From the NCBI GenBank assembly GCA_026018925.1, contig JAKSZU010000002.1, positions 53,276,337-53,340,336 on the forward strand: a stretch of DNA of 64,000 nucleotides, written 5' to 3'. This document shows, one piece after another, positions 33,600 to 44,283 of the stretch. Source of the stretch: Tupaia tana (Eukaryota > Chordata > Mammalia > Scandentia > Tupaiidae). The translations under genes and the position numbers were made by a program. Position 1 is the stretch's first letter. Each line of letters begins with the position of its first letter. The notes below the pieces were generated by a model, which saw nothing but the letters and a program-made list of their open reading frames with translations, did no database searches and was not told the origin of the DNA.

Positions 33600-33985
33600 T
33601 TTTAGTAAGAGGATAACCTGCTTTGGCCCACTTCAGCAGTACAGTCAGGAATACCGAGCTTCTAAAAGTTTTACCTGTTCCACTAACAAAGCATGTGAAA
33701 CATGAACTGGCTGAGATTGTTTTCAAAGTTGGAAAAGTCACAGATCCAGTGACAGAAAAATCCTGTGCAGGAACTACCTACCTGGAGAGTCCAGTCAGCT
33801 TGGAAAGCATCCACCTAACCAAAATTCTAGAAGAACTCAACACCTCTTTAAAATAAAAGAGGAGTGGAAGGAACCAAAGGGAAAGCCTGACATGTTCACT
33901 TTATGGGAAAAGAAAATTTTCTCAGTTTTATCATAAACTACCCAGTACTCTTGTGTTATTATTATTAAATAACTAAAATTAAAAA
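33600..33985 (+). pseudogene. Possible processed pseudogene, parent unknown
   Basis: A 77-codon reading frame (33623-33856), [20 protein letters not shown] to [10 protein letters not shown], has a composition unlike the surrounding repeats, followed by an mRNA-3'-like stretch ending TATTATTATTAAATAACTAA and a short A-rich run. Upstream sequence gives no promoter or splice site. I do not recognise the parent gene. Alternatives: chance ORF or an unknown repeat. Confidence 0.35.
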
Positions 33986-34145
33986 AAGAGCCTGTTATAA
34001 TTTTTCATAAAGAGTAATGGTCATGTTTTAAATCACTCAGTGTAAAAACAAAAAACACACCAAAAAAATGTATCTAGTGCAAACAAAACCATGTTACCAA
34101 AAAAATTCAAGTTAAAAAATGTTATATGTATATGTATATATTTTT

Positions 34146-34320
34146 TAAAAGATTTATTTAATTTTATTTATTCATTCATTTATTTTAATTTGACCAGAGA
34201 AAAGACAGATATACAGAGAGAAGGAAAGTGAGAAGGCAAACTACCAGGTCCAGGACTCAAACTGTGGTCAGCCATGTGGCAATGTCCAGCGCCTTAGTCA
34301 CCCCACCACCTGCTGGCCCC
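34146..34320 (-). mobile_element. SINE-B with perfect TSD
   Basis: ATATGTATATATTTTT at 34130-34145 and 34321-34336. Confidence 0.94.
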
Positions 34321-34617
34321 ATATGTATATATTTTTAATCAGAGATGGTTATTTTGCTGCTCTAAATGAGAATATACGACGACTGTCTTGCATAGGTTTC
34401 TGGAGTTTACTCTGCCTATTGTGAACTGTGTGGGGACCTTGTTCTTCCCCTTTCTTTCATTGAGCTATGGTATACACTATAATGTCATATGGCCTTTATT
34501 TGGCAAGGAAAGTTAATTAACATAGGCCATTCTATTGTTTTTTCAATCACTACTAAATTCTATTATTCTGTCACACTATGTTGTATTCATGTAAAATAAA
34601 TACCTATTTTTTCTGAA

Positions 34618-34850
34618 AGGTCTTGTTATGATCTTCCTGCCTCAACCTTTTAGCTGGGACCACAGGCACATGCCACCACACCCAGCTCTGTTTTAGACAG
34701 GATTTTACTATGTTGCCCAGAACAGCCTTGAGTTCATGGTCCTCCTGCATTAGCCTCCCTGGCAGTCAGATTAGACTGGAAATCAAACCTGGGCCTCCCA
34801 CGTGGTCCCAGCACGCATAGTTAAGTAGTATGCAACACTGTGGCTGGGCT
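34618..34850 (-). mobile_element. tRNA-7SL chimeric SINE
   Basis: On + it starts with antisense Alu-type sequence (CTGCCTCAACCTTTTAGCTG, GGACCACAGGCACATGCCAC, ATGTTGCCCAGAACAG), then runs into a tRNA-like head (AAATCAAACCTGGGCC, ending GTGGCTGGGC). It is the clearest 7SL-derived sequence in the window. Confidence 0.85.
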
Positions 34851-35128
34851 AAAAATTAGTTTTGTTCCATGAAAAGTATTTTTCAATTGTAATTGATTAC
34901 TGTTAAAAAAAAAGTTTTGTTTTATTTCTACTGGCACACTAGTATAGAACAATTGTTCTTTATTATTTATTATTGTTACATTTGGACAAGCTAACCTAAC
35001 TACCATCTGATCTCTATCAATACATTAAAAGGAATTATTTAGTTCCAAGGTTGTAAACACTACTATTAAACTGACACTGAACTCTCATGTCCATCCAGAT
35101 TATGTAGAAATACGTAATGCAAATTTCT

Positions 35129-35403
35129 TTCTTTTTTTTTTTTTTGGAGAGGTTTTTGCTATAGGGCGCGTGCGCTCGCCAGACAGGCAGAGAGAGACAG
35201 AGAGATAGAAAGCGAGAAATCAACCCCCCCCCCCAGGGGGGATGGCTACGTCGCAATCCCTTCTCCTCCATTCTCCTCTTGGGATCTTGAGCACGCACGC
35301 ACACGCGCCCGGCGTGAGTTAAAGCCACCGGGTCCGGGACGCGAACCGCGGTCGACTACGTGGGAGTCCGGCGACATAGCCATTACGCTAACTGCTGGTC
35401 CCT
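35129..35403 (-). mobile_element. Young SINE-A with perfect TSD
   Basis: GTAATGCAAATTTCT at 35114-35128 and 35404-35418. Nearly all CpGs kept (GGGCGCGTGCGCTCGCC). Confidence 0.96.
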
Positions 35404-35648
35404 GTAATGCAAATTTCTAAAACTATCACTGAAATAAACACAGGGAGTTTTCATAGAGAAAACCCACATATCCCCAAGAATATGTATGTATATAGGCCTA
35501 GTTTGAGAAAAATTGAGCCTATGTCATGGAAATAAAACCGTTTAGTCTAACATTTCAAAATAAAATGAATCCTTTAATGATTAGGCATTTGTTTAAGACT
35601 GCTTTTAGTCTCTACTGAAAAAACTGCAAATTTGTATGTATTACTTAC

Positions 35649-35855
35649 TTCAATGCATGGCATTCTCCCAGAAAAATTAGCAGATGTGTAGCCAAATGTA
35701 ACATTTGCTATTAGTTTAAGTCCTAGCTGACGTGCATTAAGCATTCGAGATAGGGCTCTGTCTTGCTTGTAAGCCTTCATTGACTGCTTGACCATGAATC
35801 TAGTCTTCAAGATTTCTTCCAGCATTCTTGGTAGCACACCCTTTCTTACTGAAGG
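35649..35855 (-). CDS. REV3L: REV3L exon: fingers, motif B region
   Basis: Residues 2679-2747, phase 0 at both ends, PSVRKGVLPRMLEEILKTRF to GRMPCIE. RQLGLKLIANVTFGY is the B-family fingers helix that binds the incoming nucleotide (K2725, N2729, Y2734). Acceptor TAG at 35856-35858, donor GTAAGT at 35648-35643. Confidence 0.98.
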
Positions 35856-37753
35856 CTATCATAAAGAAAAAAAAGAAATGTTTAAAATCTTTCGAACATT
35901 ATAGATTTAGATAATTAGAAGGAAGCACATAGTATAATAAAGGCCAACTGTCATGAACTGAAATATGCTAACAACAGAGTGGTCACAAGACTAGTGGTGG
36001 TCAATTCAAAATCATCACATTTTATTTCTTCTGAAGAGGATTTTTCTCCTAAAAGGTTCCTATAATGTTTATAAGTCGAATGTAGCACTGTTATGTGAGT
36101 TCAGAGACCTCCAGGAAGGAGGATGCCTACTAATGCGTAAGTGACCATTCGGACCATAAGTTCAGAGGAAAATTTTGCTCAAAGCTTTGATAAAACCCCC
36201 ATTCTTTCAGAAAGATACATGGGACTGTATCACTTATAACCAACCTCAGTTTTTAAAGATCTCATCCTAATGACCCCACACAGTAATCTGCATGGAACTC
36301 CATTTATCTACCTTTGAAGAATGATGAGCTGGGTTGACTCTGCTGGCATTCAAACCTGCAGTTCCAGGGACTCTAGGTATTTCAAATCTGATGCTTAGAT
36401 CACTAAGCCATCCCCTCCGGCCTACATTTATTAGCAATCTGGAAGAGGGGATGAATAGTGAGGTGATAAAATTTGTTGATGCCAAAATAAAAAAATCATT
36501 TGTATTAATCAAGACTAGGGAGAATTTATGAGAAATCCAGAAGGAATGAAAACCACAGAACAGTATTAACTTTGATGATGATTCACAGACACGTGCAAAG
36601 TAATGCATGTCAAACAATTAAAACCTTAGGTATAGGATAATCACACACTTAAATATTTAAAAATCTTATTTTATTAACCCTTATGTATTGGGTCAAAGGT
36701 TTTAAAAAGCCATTAATGCCATTAATGGGACATAATATGACAAGCTGCTAGATAGGTGACAATGAGAATGTATTCTAACCACTAATTCATCTGGTGTACC
36801 TCTTCAAGGAGCCACAGTGTTTTAAGAAGTAATTAAAAAACAAACAAAAAACAAACAAAAAAAAAAGCCAGAGACCAAATGTACAGCAATGTACATTATG
36901 TAAAGACTGATTTTTACATGGGAATATATTTAATAAAAACTCTGTTTCACATTTCCAAGTAGATCTTATCTATATCAGTCCCTGGTAATACTTCACCTTA
37001 AAATTTTCCAAGAAATATTTTTATTCCTTTTTGGTAAACTTTTTTCTCATATCTAAGTTGCTAACTTTAGTTTAGCACTGGTAGAGAATGATTCTACCTT
37101 TGCTAAGTACACCAGAATGAATTTAAGGGGGCGGTGGGGTCTACACTTTCATCATTACCCTGTTGTCTCATGATTCTAGTACAGAGTGACTGCTAAGGAA
37201 ATACCAAAAAAGTAAAATAAAATAAAATAAATAAGAAAAGGAATGAAGTTGGCATTAGAGAGGCAATATAATTTTCTTTTAAAGCTTTCTTATTTTTTTT
37301 AATTTATATAATGTTTTTCTCACAGTATTTTGGGGGAGATAAAGGAGTGGAAAAAAAACAGACCTTATTAGTTTGGATATCTTAAAAATGCAGTTGATAA
37401 ATATACTAGAGTATCACTGTTTCTAAGATAGTATTAATTTAGTTTAAAATAATGTAGAAGAGCAATCAGTACAGACTACACATTAATTTACATCTTTATA
37501 GATAATATCTTTTGATCATCGAATTGCTATTTAAGTCTGCTAGATTCTAAGAGAATGGAAGGCACATGTGAGATGGTTGGCTATTTCCCTGAAATAGTTT
37601 CTTACAAGATTCCAATATCTGAATTTTTGAGAGATATATTCACGGACACTTGGTGTTTCTGTTTTCTATTATGTACCAACAATAGCGAAACTATTATTAA
37701 CTCTCCAAAAACTAAGCCATAGTTGATACTTTTCATTTACAAGAGAGTATTAC
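35856..37753. other. Intron almost free of young repeats
   Basis: Nearly 1.9 kb without any class A, B or C SINE, unusual here. 36240-36420 is somewhat tRNA-SINE-like (GATCACTAAGCCATCCCC) but too weak to call; 37214-37240 is (AAAAT)n. Confidence 0.5.
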
Positions 37754-37862
37754 CTTGACAAAAGCTACTCCATTGGGAGATACTGTGACATCATGCCTAA
37801 TTTGGTAAAGTAAATCTGGAGGTACTCTTAGAGAAGTACAGCCAAATTTGAACTCATCATAC
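37754..37862 (-). CDS. REV3L: REV3L exon: palm/fingers
   Basis: Third base of K2642 plus residues 2643-2678, YDEFKFGCTSLRVPPDLLYQ to NGVAFVK. Links motif A to the fingers. Acceptor CAG at 37863-37865, donor GTAATACTC at 37753-37745. Confidence 0.97.
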
Positions 37863-38159
37863 CTGTTAAGAAAGAAAACATTTAGCAAATAATATTCTCA
37901 AATCACAGAATAGAGTCTTTAGGCAATTTCTAAGAATCTTTCTAATTCCATTTAGAAATTAATTTTCAAATACCTAAATATGAATTCACGTATTTAGTAA
38001 AGGTTTACATATCTCATTCCAAAAAGTAGCTTTTCAAATTTTCACAATTTATTTAAAGAAAATTTTTTTGTGTGGCACTATCCTAAATCAATATTAAAAT
38101 ACCAAATTTCAACTCAACATACAATCACCTTATGCTAAGTTCTATAAAGACAAATTTAG

Positions 38160-38322
38160 GGGCCAGCAGGTGGCGTGGTGGTTAAGGAGCTGGAATTCCC
38201 ACATGGGCTGCTGTAGTTCAAGTGTTGGAACTGGTGATTTGCTTTCTAACTCTCCCTCCCTTTCTATGGCAAAACTCATGTGAAATAAATAATTCTTTAA
38301 AAAAAAAAAGAAAAAAAAAAAC
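38160..38322 (+). mobile_element. SINE-B copy
   Basis: GGGGCCAGCAGGTGGCGTGG head; body shortened; flanks share GACAAATTTA and GGCAAATTTA. Confidence 0.87.
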
Positions 38323-38715
38323 AGGGCAAATTTAAACCTTGAATCAATATATTGTAAATTTTCCAAATTCCAATTCTTAGTATGAAGACAGAATTATCAA
38401 TACAAATTCCATAAAGGCTTTCTATGAAGGAATGAGTGTACACAAACTAATACCATAACACCTAGTCTTAAATACACAAAAATCAATATAAAGGTAGATT
38501 CTGTATTTCTTATAATTCAAGGAAAATATCTACTCTTTGGAGAATTAAAAATATTAATTCACTCAGTTTACAAAATTCAATTTACATGAGTTAATAAAAC
38601 CTACCATTTAACTTTTTAAAAATCATAGACTATTTCTAAGAAAAGTTCAGAGGAGGCAGTAGCTAGAATTATAAGATCATAATTCTCAAACCATTCTACT
38701 GAAAGGTGATTTATG

Positions 38716-39108
38716 AGAAGACTTCAAGAAGTTCACGGGAAATAGAACCAAACTGAGTTCAACTTGGTGTGAAATTTTTGAAAATACATGCATTTTTTTC
38801 TTTCTTTCTTTTCTTTTTTTTGGGAGAGGTTTTTGCTATAGAGTGCGTGCACTCGCCAGAAAGACAGAGACAGAGAGACAGAAAGCGAGAAATGGCCACG
38901 CCACAATCCCTTCTCCATTCTCTTCTCGGGATCTTGGGCACGCACGCACATGCAACCGGCGTGAGTTTAAGCCACCAGGTCCGGGACTCGAACCGTGGTC
39001 AACTACATGAGAGTCCAGCAACATAGCCATTACGCTAACTGCTGGTCCCGGTACATGCATTTTTTTCATGGCATGCTTTTCCATGAATGTTTTTGAAGAC
39101 CTCTTGTA
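38716..39108. mobile_element. MADE2-like MITE, copy 2, split by SINE-A
   Basis: AGAAGACTTCAAGAAGTTCA at the left end, CCATGAATGTTTTTGAAGAC inverted at the right end. Confidence 0.7.
38806..39047 (-). mobile_element. SINE-A inserted in the MITE
   Basis: TSD TACATGCATTTTTTTC on both sides, from the MITE. The CCCCC/GGGGG core segment has been deleted (GAGAAATGGCCACG). Confidence 0.93.
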
Positions 39109-39117
39109 AATAACTTT

Positions 39118-39304
39118 CATATTAAATAATTATTTCATTTAATTTTATTATCATTGTTTAATTAATTAATTTTTTAAAGTTGACCAGAGAAAGACAGAGA
39201 GAGAAAAGGAAAGTGAGAAAGCAAGCTGTCAAGTCTGGAACTCGAACCGTGGTTAGCCATGTGGGAGTCCAGCCACTTTCACCACCACGCTACCTGCTGG
39301 CCCC
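39118..39304 (-). mobile_element. SINE-B copy with TSD
   Basis: AATAACTTTCAT before, AATAACTTTTAT after; head end CTACCTGCTGGCCCC. Confidence 0.9.
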
Positions 39305-39596
39305 AATAACTTTTATTTAAAAAGAGACCACAGCAACACATGAAGAGTGAAACAAATTTTATAAGGCTGATTTAGTTGTGATCTTCTTCATATAAGTCAT
39401 CTATTCATGAAGTTGAATTAATCATATGGTGATCCATGTCAACTGGTAAGACAACTACAATGAATGGATGAACTGTTTGATAGCTCCTTTATCTTGCATA
39501 AGGACAGTCTCCAATATAGACATTCAAAGAAAATCTAATTTTAGTAAGTGGTACAAAGCACAACAGCATAATTATAAATATGAAAAAAAAACTTAC

Positions 39597-39841
39597 TTCC
39601 CCAAGTTCTCCACGTGTCCAAGGCAGGTGGAAAAACAGTAGTTGTATGCAATTACAATAGAAGGATATAATGACTGAAAATCCAAAACGAGGACAGAGTT
39701 GCTATAGAAGCGGGATTCAGGCTCCATAATTAGGGGAACACACTGAGGGGCTCTCATTTGGGATCTCTGCTGAACACTAGGTGTCACAGGAATATAGTTC
39801 ATTGGTTTAGCAATACGTAACATCATTGATTCCACACGGTA
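39597..39841 (-). CDS. REV3L: REV3L exon: polymerase motif A
   Basis: Residues 2561-2641 plus two bases of K2642; YRVESMMLRIAKPMNYIPVT to CLGHVENLG. LVLDFQSLYPSIVIAYNYC is motif A, with the metal-binding D2614 and the steric-gate YPSI. Acceptor TGCAG ends at 39842, donor GTAAGT at 39596-39591. Intact active site. Confidence 0.98.
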
Positions 39842-40129
39842 CTGCAGGCAGTGGGGAAGAAGTAAGAAGAAAAGCGGTGTAAATATAAATGCATTGTGTT
39901 CATTTGAATATATGATAACCATTTGGGGATGTTTTGTTCTTCAGAATAAGGCTGCATGATTTTTTTTACAACACAACTACACAGTATTAGTTATTTAGTA
40001 AGCTTTCAAGTGTTGAGGGAAGATATGTAAGTCCTTATTCTCTTTTATATGACTTATCAAAAAAAAAAAAAAAATGGGGGGAACCAGCATTTTTGAGCCC
40101 ATTTTTCTTTAACATTAACAAAAAAAGCT

Positions 40130-40670
40130 TGGGCCAGTCCATGGCATGGTGGTTAGTGTGACTGAAGAACCAACACCACATGGCTGACTGTGCAATTCAA
40201 GTCTAGGAGTTGGTAGCTAGAGAAATACACTGGGTTGGGAACCAACAGTTAGCGTAATGGCTATGTCGCTGGACTCCCACGTCGTCGACCGCGGTTCGCG
40301 TCCCGGACTCGGTGGCTTAAAACTCATGCCGGGCACGTGTGCGTGCGTGCCCAAGATCCCAAGAGGAGAATGGAGGAGAAGGGATTGCGGCGTGACCATC
40401 CCCCCTGGGGGGTGATTTCTCGCTTTCTGTCTCTATGTCTCTCTCTGTCTGTCTGGCGAGCGCATGCGCCCTATAGCGAAAAAAAAAAAAAAACAACTCT
40501 CAAAAAAAAAAAAAAAAAAAGAAATACACTGGGCGTGTGGGCCTAAAGTAGTCTCTAAAGGGAAAATGGGGAAGGTATTGCAATGAGACCATTCCCATGG
40601 GGAATGCTTTCTCACTTTTTCTGTCTGTCTCTCTCTGGTGAGTACATGTACCCTCTGCAAAAGAAAAAAA
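40130..40670 (+). mobile_element. SINE-C split by young SINE-A
   Basis: Left part from GGGCCAGTCCATGGCATGG to AGAAATACACTGGG; right part 40534-40665 ends ACCCTCTGCAAAAG. Confidence 0.9.
40235..40519 (+). mobile_element. Young SINE-A nested in SINE-C
   Basis: TSD AGAAATACACTGGG at 40221-40234 and 40520-40533. Ends CCCTATAGCGAAAAA followed by two A-runs. Confidence 0.96.
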
Positions 40671-41104
40671 AAGTTACATAGCTCACTTACATTGATTTCC
40701 AAATCCTTCATTTTTTATACAAAATTATCTATTAGGAATTGGAACAAGTCAAGATTAGGAATGTGAAACAAAATAAAGACAGACTTTATTGTTTCCCCAG
40801 TTATAACAATCATCCTAACAATATTAGGGAACACAGTAACATCCTTAAGGGCACATTTATTTTAATACCATACATGAAAACCATGGCAGTAGCCAGAAAG
40901 TTGGTATAAAGAGAAAATAAAAGGTGAGCTGTTAGAGTTAAATACCCCATATCTCCCCAAAAAGAGGCAAGATTTGATTACCTAGCTATTAGTTAGTTGG
41001 TACGAGATAGAACGTTTAAAAAAATCAAAACACTTTAAACATCTCAAAAGTAAGTACATGACTCATAAAGAACTCTGATGTGTCTAGGAGAATCAACTTC
41101 CTAC
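40671..41104. other. Unique intronic DNA
   Basis: Nothing recognised. Confidence 0.35.
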
Positions 41105-41246
41105 CTGTGAACCCCTTGTCAGCACATGTAAAAACTGAATGCCAAAAAGTCTAGCCATTTCACTGGTCTTCCCAATAAGGTCCAGCTGTTCTAACATTTG
41201 GAGATTTCCACGTACACGGCTAACGTAATGATCAACCATTTTCCAT
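41105..41246 (-). CDS. REV3L: REV3L exon: end of exonuclease-like domain
   Basis: Third base of R2513 plus residues 2514-2560, WKMVDHYVSRVRGNLQMLEQ to VLTRGSQ. It covers the Exo III position, where polymerase delta has the Y..KD motif; here the line reads DHYVSRV with no such aspartate. Acceptor T13ACAG, donor GTAGG. Confidence 0.97.
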
Positions 41247-41351
41247 CTGTAAAAAAAAAAAAAATCCATTCCATGAACACCAGGGAAAAACTTTAACATC
41301 TGAAACTAGTATTTTTCCTTGCTAAAAATCTACAAATGAAAAGCAAGGTCA

Positions 41352-41475
41352 CTGGACCAGTAGGTGGTATGGAGGTTAAGAAACTGGATCCTACACCACC
41401 AACTCTGCAGTTTGAGTAGTGCACCCAGTGGCTTGAAAATCGTGTGTGTGTGTGTGTGTGTGAGTGTGTGTATCT
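41352..41475 (+). mobile_element. SINE-C, 3'-truncated, with (TG)n
   Basis: ACTGGACCAGTAGGTGGTATG head, CTGCAGTTTGAGTAG B-box region, then (TG)n from 41441 and loss of the rest. Confidence 0.75.
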
Positions 41476-41597
41476 CAAGCATATAAAAGCTAGTAAAAAT
41501 TTGCCAAACTTAAAATAGTACTTGTGATAACATAGTAAGATAAAGGACAATTTTCAGTATTTTGCTTGATGGTGTTTTGTTTTGTTTTGAAGAGAGT

Positions 41598-41880
41598 TTT
41601 TTTTTTTTTGCTATAGGGCACATGTGCTTGCTGGAGAGACAGAGAGACAGAAAACAAGAAATCCCACAGTTGGGAGAAACCTCACAGTCAATCGCAGCTC
41701 CAGTCCTGGACCTGGTGGCTTAAAATTCATGCTGGGCACGTGTGCATGCATGCCCAAGACCCTGATAGGAGAATGGAGGAGAAGGGACTGTGGCATGGCC
41801 ATTCCCCTGGGAGGGTAATTTCTCTCTGTCTCTGTCTCTTTGACGAGTGCATGTACCCTATAGCAAAAATCCCGTAAAAA
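41598..41880. mobile_element. Two SINE-A fragments head to head
   Basis: 41598-41665 is the 3' end on minus (TTTGCTATAGGGCAC). 41690-41880 is a 5'-truncated copy on plus (AGTCCTGGACCTGGTGGC to CCCTATAGCAAAAATC). Together they form an inverted arrangement with a loop of about 150 bp. Confidence 0.82.
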
Positions 41881-42020
41881 AATTAAGGCTCAAATATAAG
41901 GCTACAACATTTAATTATATGGCATTCAGAACAATATAGTCGCATAACTGTTGAATAAAATAATTAAAAAACCTTTCCCTGAATTGCACTATAGTGCAGT
42001 GGTCAAGAGCTGTGCACTGG

Positions 42021-42195
42021 AGGGGCTGGCAGGTGGCATGGTGGTTAAGGGCACTGGACTCCCCCATGGCTGACCACAGTTCGAGTCCTGGACCCGGTGG
42101 CTTGCTTTCTCACTTTCCCTCTCTCTTACTGTCCCTCTCTGGTCAAATCTATGTAAGTAAATAAAGTTAAATAAAAGAATTATTTTGTTTAAAGA
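42021..42195 (+). mobile_element. SINE-B nested in SINE-C
   Basis: TSD AAGAGCTGTGCACTGG / AAGAGTTGTGCATTGG; two differences. Confidence 0.93.
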
Positions 42196-42334
42196 AAGAG
42201 TTGTGCATTGGGAACTAATCCCAAATGGCCAATGGTTTGAATCTTGCTCCTTGCAGCTTGAAAAACATGCCAGGTACATATATGTGCATGCCTTGATGGG
42301 AATAGAGAAATGGAGGAAAAAAGATTGTAGGATG

Positions 42335-42592
42335 GGAGCCAGCAGTTAGCGTAATGGCTATGTCGCTGGACTCCCACGTAGTCGACCGCGGTTTGCGTCC
42401 CGGACCCGGTGGCTTAAAACTCATGCCGGGTGCATGTGCGTGCGTGCCCAAGATCCCGAGAGGAGAATGGAGGAGAAGGGATTGCTGCGTGACCATCTCC
42501 CCTGGGGGGTGATTTCTCGCTTTCTGTCTCTAATGTCTCTCTCTGTCTGTCTGGTGAGTGTACGCGCCCTATAGCGAAAATCTCTCAAAAAA
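42335..42592 (+). mobile_element. Young SINE-A nested in SINE-C
   Basis: Identical 18-bp TSD AAAAAAGATTGTAGGATG at 42317-42334 and 42593-42610. Confidence 0.96.
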
Positions 42593-42784
42593 AAAAAAGA
42601 TTGTAGGATGACCACATCCCATTGGGCTCTTTCTCTCTCCAGCTCTCTCTCTCTCTCTGGTGAATGTGTGTGCCCTTTGGCAATTAAAAAAAAAAAACAA
42701 AAAACTTTTCCTTTGATACATGAATAGTCTACACAGAAAAACTAAAAAATAAATAAAAAGGAAGCAAAAAATAGCCTTATAATA

Positions 42785-43482
42785 AAAAAGACCGATGATA
42801 TGTGTTAGCATGGATGTAGACAAATTACTGGTGGATATAAAATAATACAACTGCTTTGGAAAACAGTTTGGAAGTTCCTCAAGCTATTAAAAATACAGTC
42901 CCCATGTCTACTCGTAGGTATACATCCAACAGGAATGAAAAGATGTCTATACAAACACATATGAAGATTAAGGGTGACATTAATCATAATATACAAAAAG
43001 TGTAACCGACCAAATGTTCCATAAACTGATGAATGAATAAATACAAAATGGTATACAGTCATGTGTCAATGACAGAAATACCTTCTGAACAATGAATTGT
43101 CAGGTGGTATGCTGTAATTACTTACACAAATTTAGGTGGTACAACCTACTACACAATTAGGTAGTATAGTATAGTTTTATGTATCTACCATCATATATGC
43201 AATCCATCTTTGACTGAAACACTTTTACATGGCATATGATTGTATATCTCTACAATGAAATATTATTTGATGATGAAGGAAAATGAAATACTGATACATC
43301 CTATAATATGGATAAATCTGGACAACACATGCTAAGAGAAGCCAACCACAAAGGATCATTTATGATTCTTTTTAGATAAAGTGTCCAGAATAAGCAAGCA
43401 AACCTATGGGCACAGAAAAGTGGCTGTCTAAGATAGAGGGCAGGGAGAGAAGTGGTAGAAGGAATGGAAGATTGGATGGTGA

Positions 43483-43486
<4 letters not shown>
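42785..43486 (+). mobile_element. Old L1 3' end, split by a DNA transposon
   Basis: L1M-type tail phrases GGAAAACAGTTTGGAAGTTCC, TCGTAGGTATACATCC and AATGAAATACTGATACATCC, resuming after 43244. Ends in a (TA)n tract. Confidence 0.8.
43053..43244 (+). mobile_element. DNA-transposon remnant nested in L1
   Basis: ATACAGTCATGTGTCAATGA start and GGCATATGATTGTATA end are rough inverted repeats; internal ACAAATTTAGGTGGTACAACC. Same family as 26556-27047. Confidence 0.65.

Positions 43487-43529
<43 letters not shown>
43486..43529. repeat. (TA)22 microsatellite
   Basis: Uninterrupted AT dinucleotides at the L1 3' end. Confidence 0.97.
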
Positions 43530-43532
<3 letters not shown>

Positions 43533-43734
43533 TTGAAATAAAGTGTTGAAAATGAGTTTCTATACTGGAAAAATTAGAATGATTTTTGATTTCTCATCAG
43601 AAACATTGGAGGCCAGATGAAAAAAGGAATGAAATCTTAAAGAGATGTGAAAGGGAAAAAGCCCAAATAGCAAAAATACTTAAATTGAAAAATGAAATAG
43701 ACAGTGAAATATCATTCAAAAATAAAGGTGAGGG

Positions 43735-43994
43735 CCAGTCCATGGCCTTGTGATTAAGGCAGATGGATCCTACATGGCCAACCATGTGGTTCAAGTGCCA
43801 GACTAGGTGGCTTGAAAAATGTGCTGAGCACATGTACGTGCATGCCCAAAATCCTGAAAGGAGAGAAAAATGGAAGAGAAAGAATTATAGCATGACCATG
43901 CCCTATACTTTCTCACTTTCTAGCTCTGTACCCACCTTCCCTGACACCCCTGCCTCTGGGAGGTGTAAGCATCCTCTGTCAAATATTTTTAAAG
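43735..43994 (+). mobile_element. SINE-C copy
   Basis: GGGCCAGTCCATGGCCTTG head, CCATGTGGTTCAAGTGCC B box, end CATCCTCTGTCAAAT. Confidence 0.88.
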
Positions 43995-44038
43995 CATTAT
44001 TTTATTTATTTAATTTTGTTATTATTATTTTTTAATTT

Positions 44039-44085
<47 letters not shown>

Positions 44086-44163
44086 GAAAGTGAAAAAGCA
44101 GGTGCCAGGGCCAGAACTTGAACTGTGGTCAGCCATCCAGTGCCTTAACCACCTGCTGGCCCC
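43995..44163 (-). mobile_element. SINE-B at SINE-C tail, with (GA)n
   Basis: TSD from the SINE-C end: CTCTGTCAAATATTTTTAAA / CTCTGGCAAATTTTTAAAA. (GA)20 at 44042-44082. Confidence 0.9.
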
Positions 44164-44283
44164 CACTCTGGCAAATTTTTAAAAAGAAAGTGAAATATAA
44201 ACATTTTCAAATCAATAAAGGTTGAGAGAACTTGTTGCCAATGGACCTGATAAACAAAGAAAACAGATTGGTAATTCTTAAAA

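Larger units (their letters stand above)
41985..42690 (+). mobile_element. SINE-C split by two insertions
   Basis: Pieces 41985-42020 (GCACTATAGTGCAGTGG), 42196-42334 (TCCCAAATGGCCAATGG to AAAGATTGTAGGATG) and 42611-42690 (end GCCCTTTGGCAATTAAAA) rejoin into one element. Confidence 0.88.
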
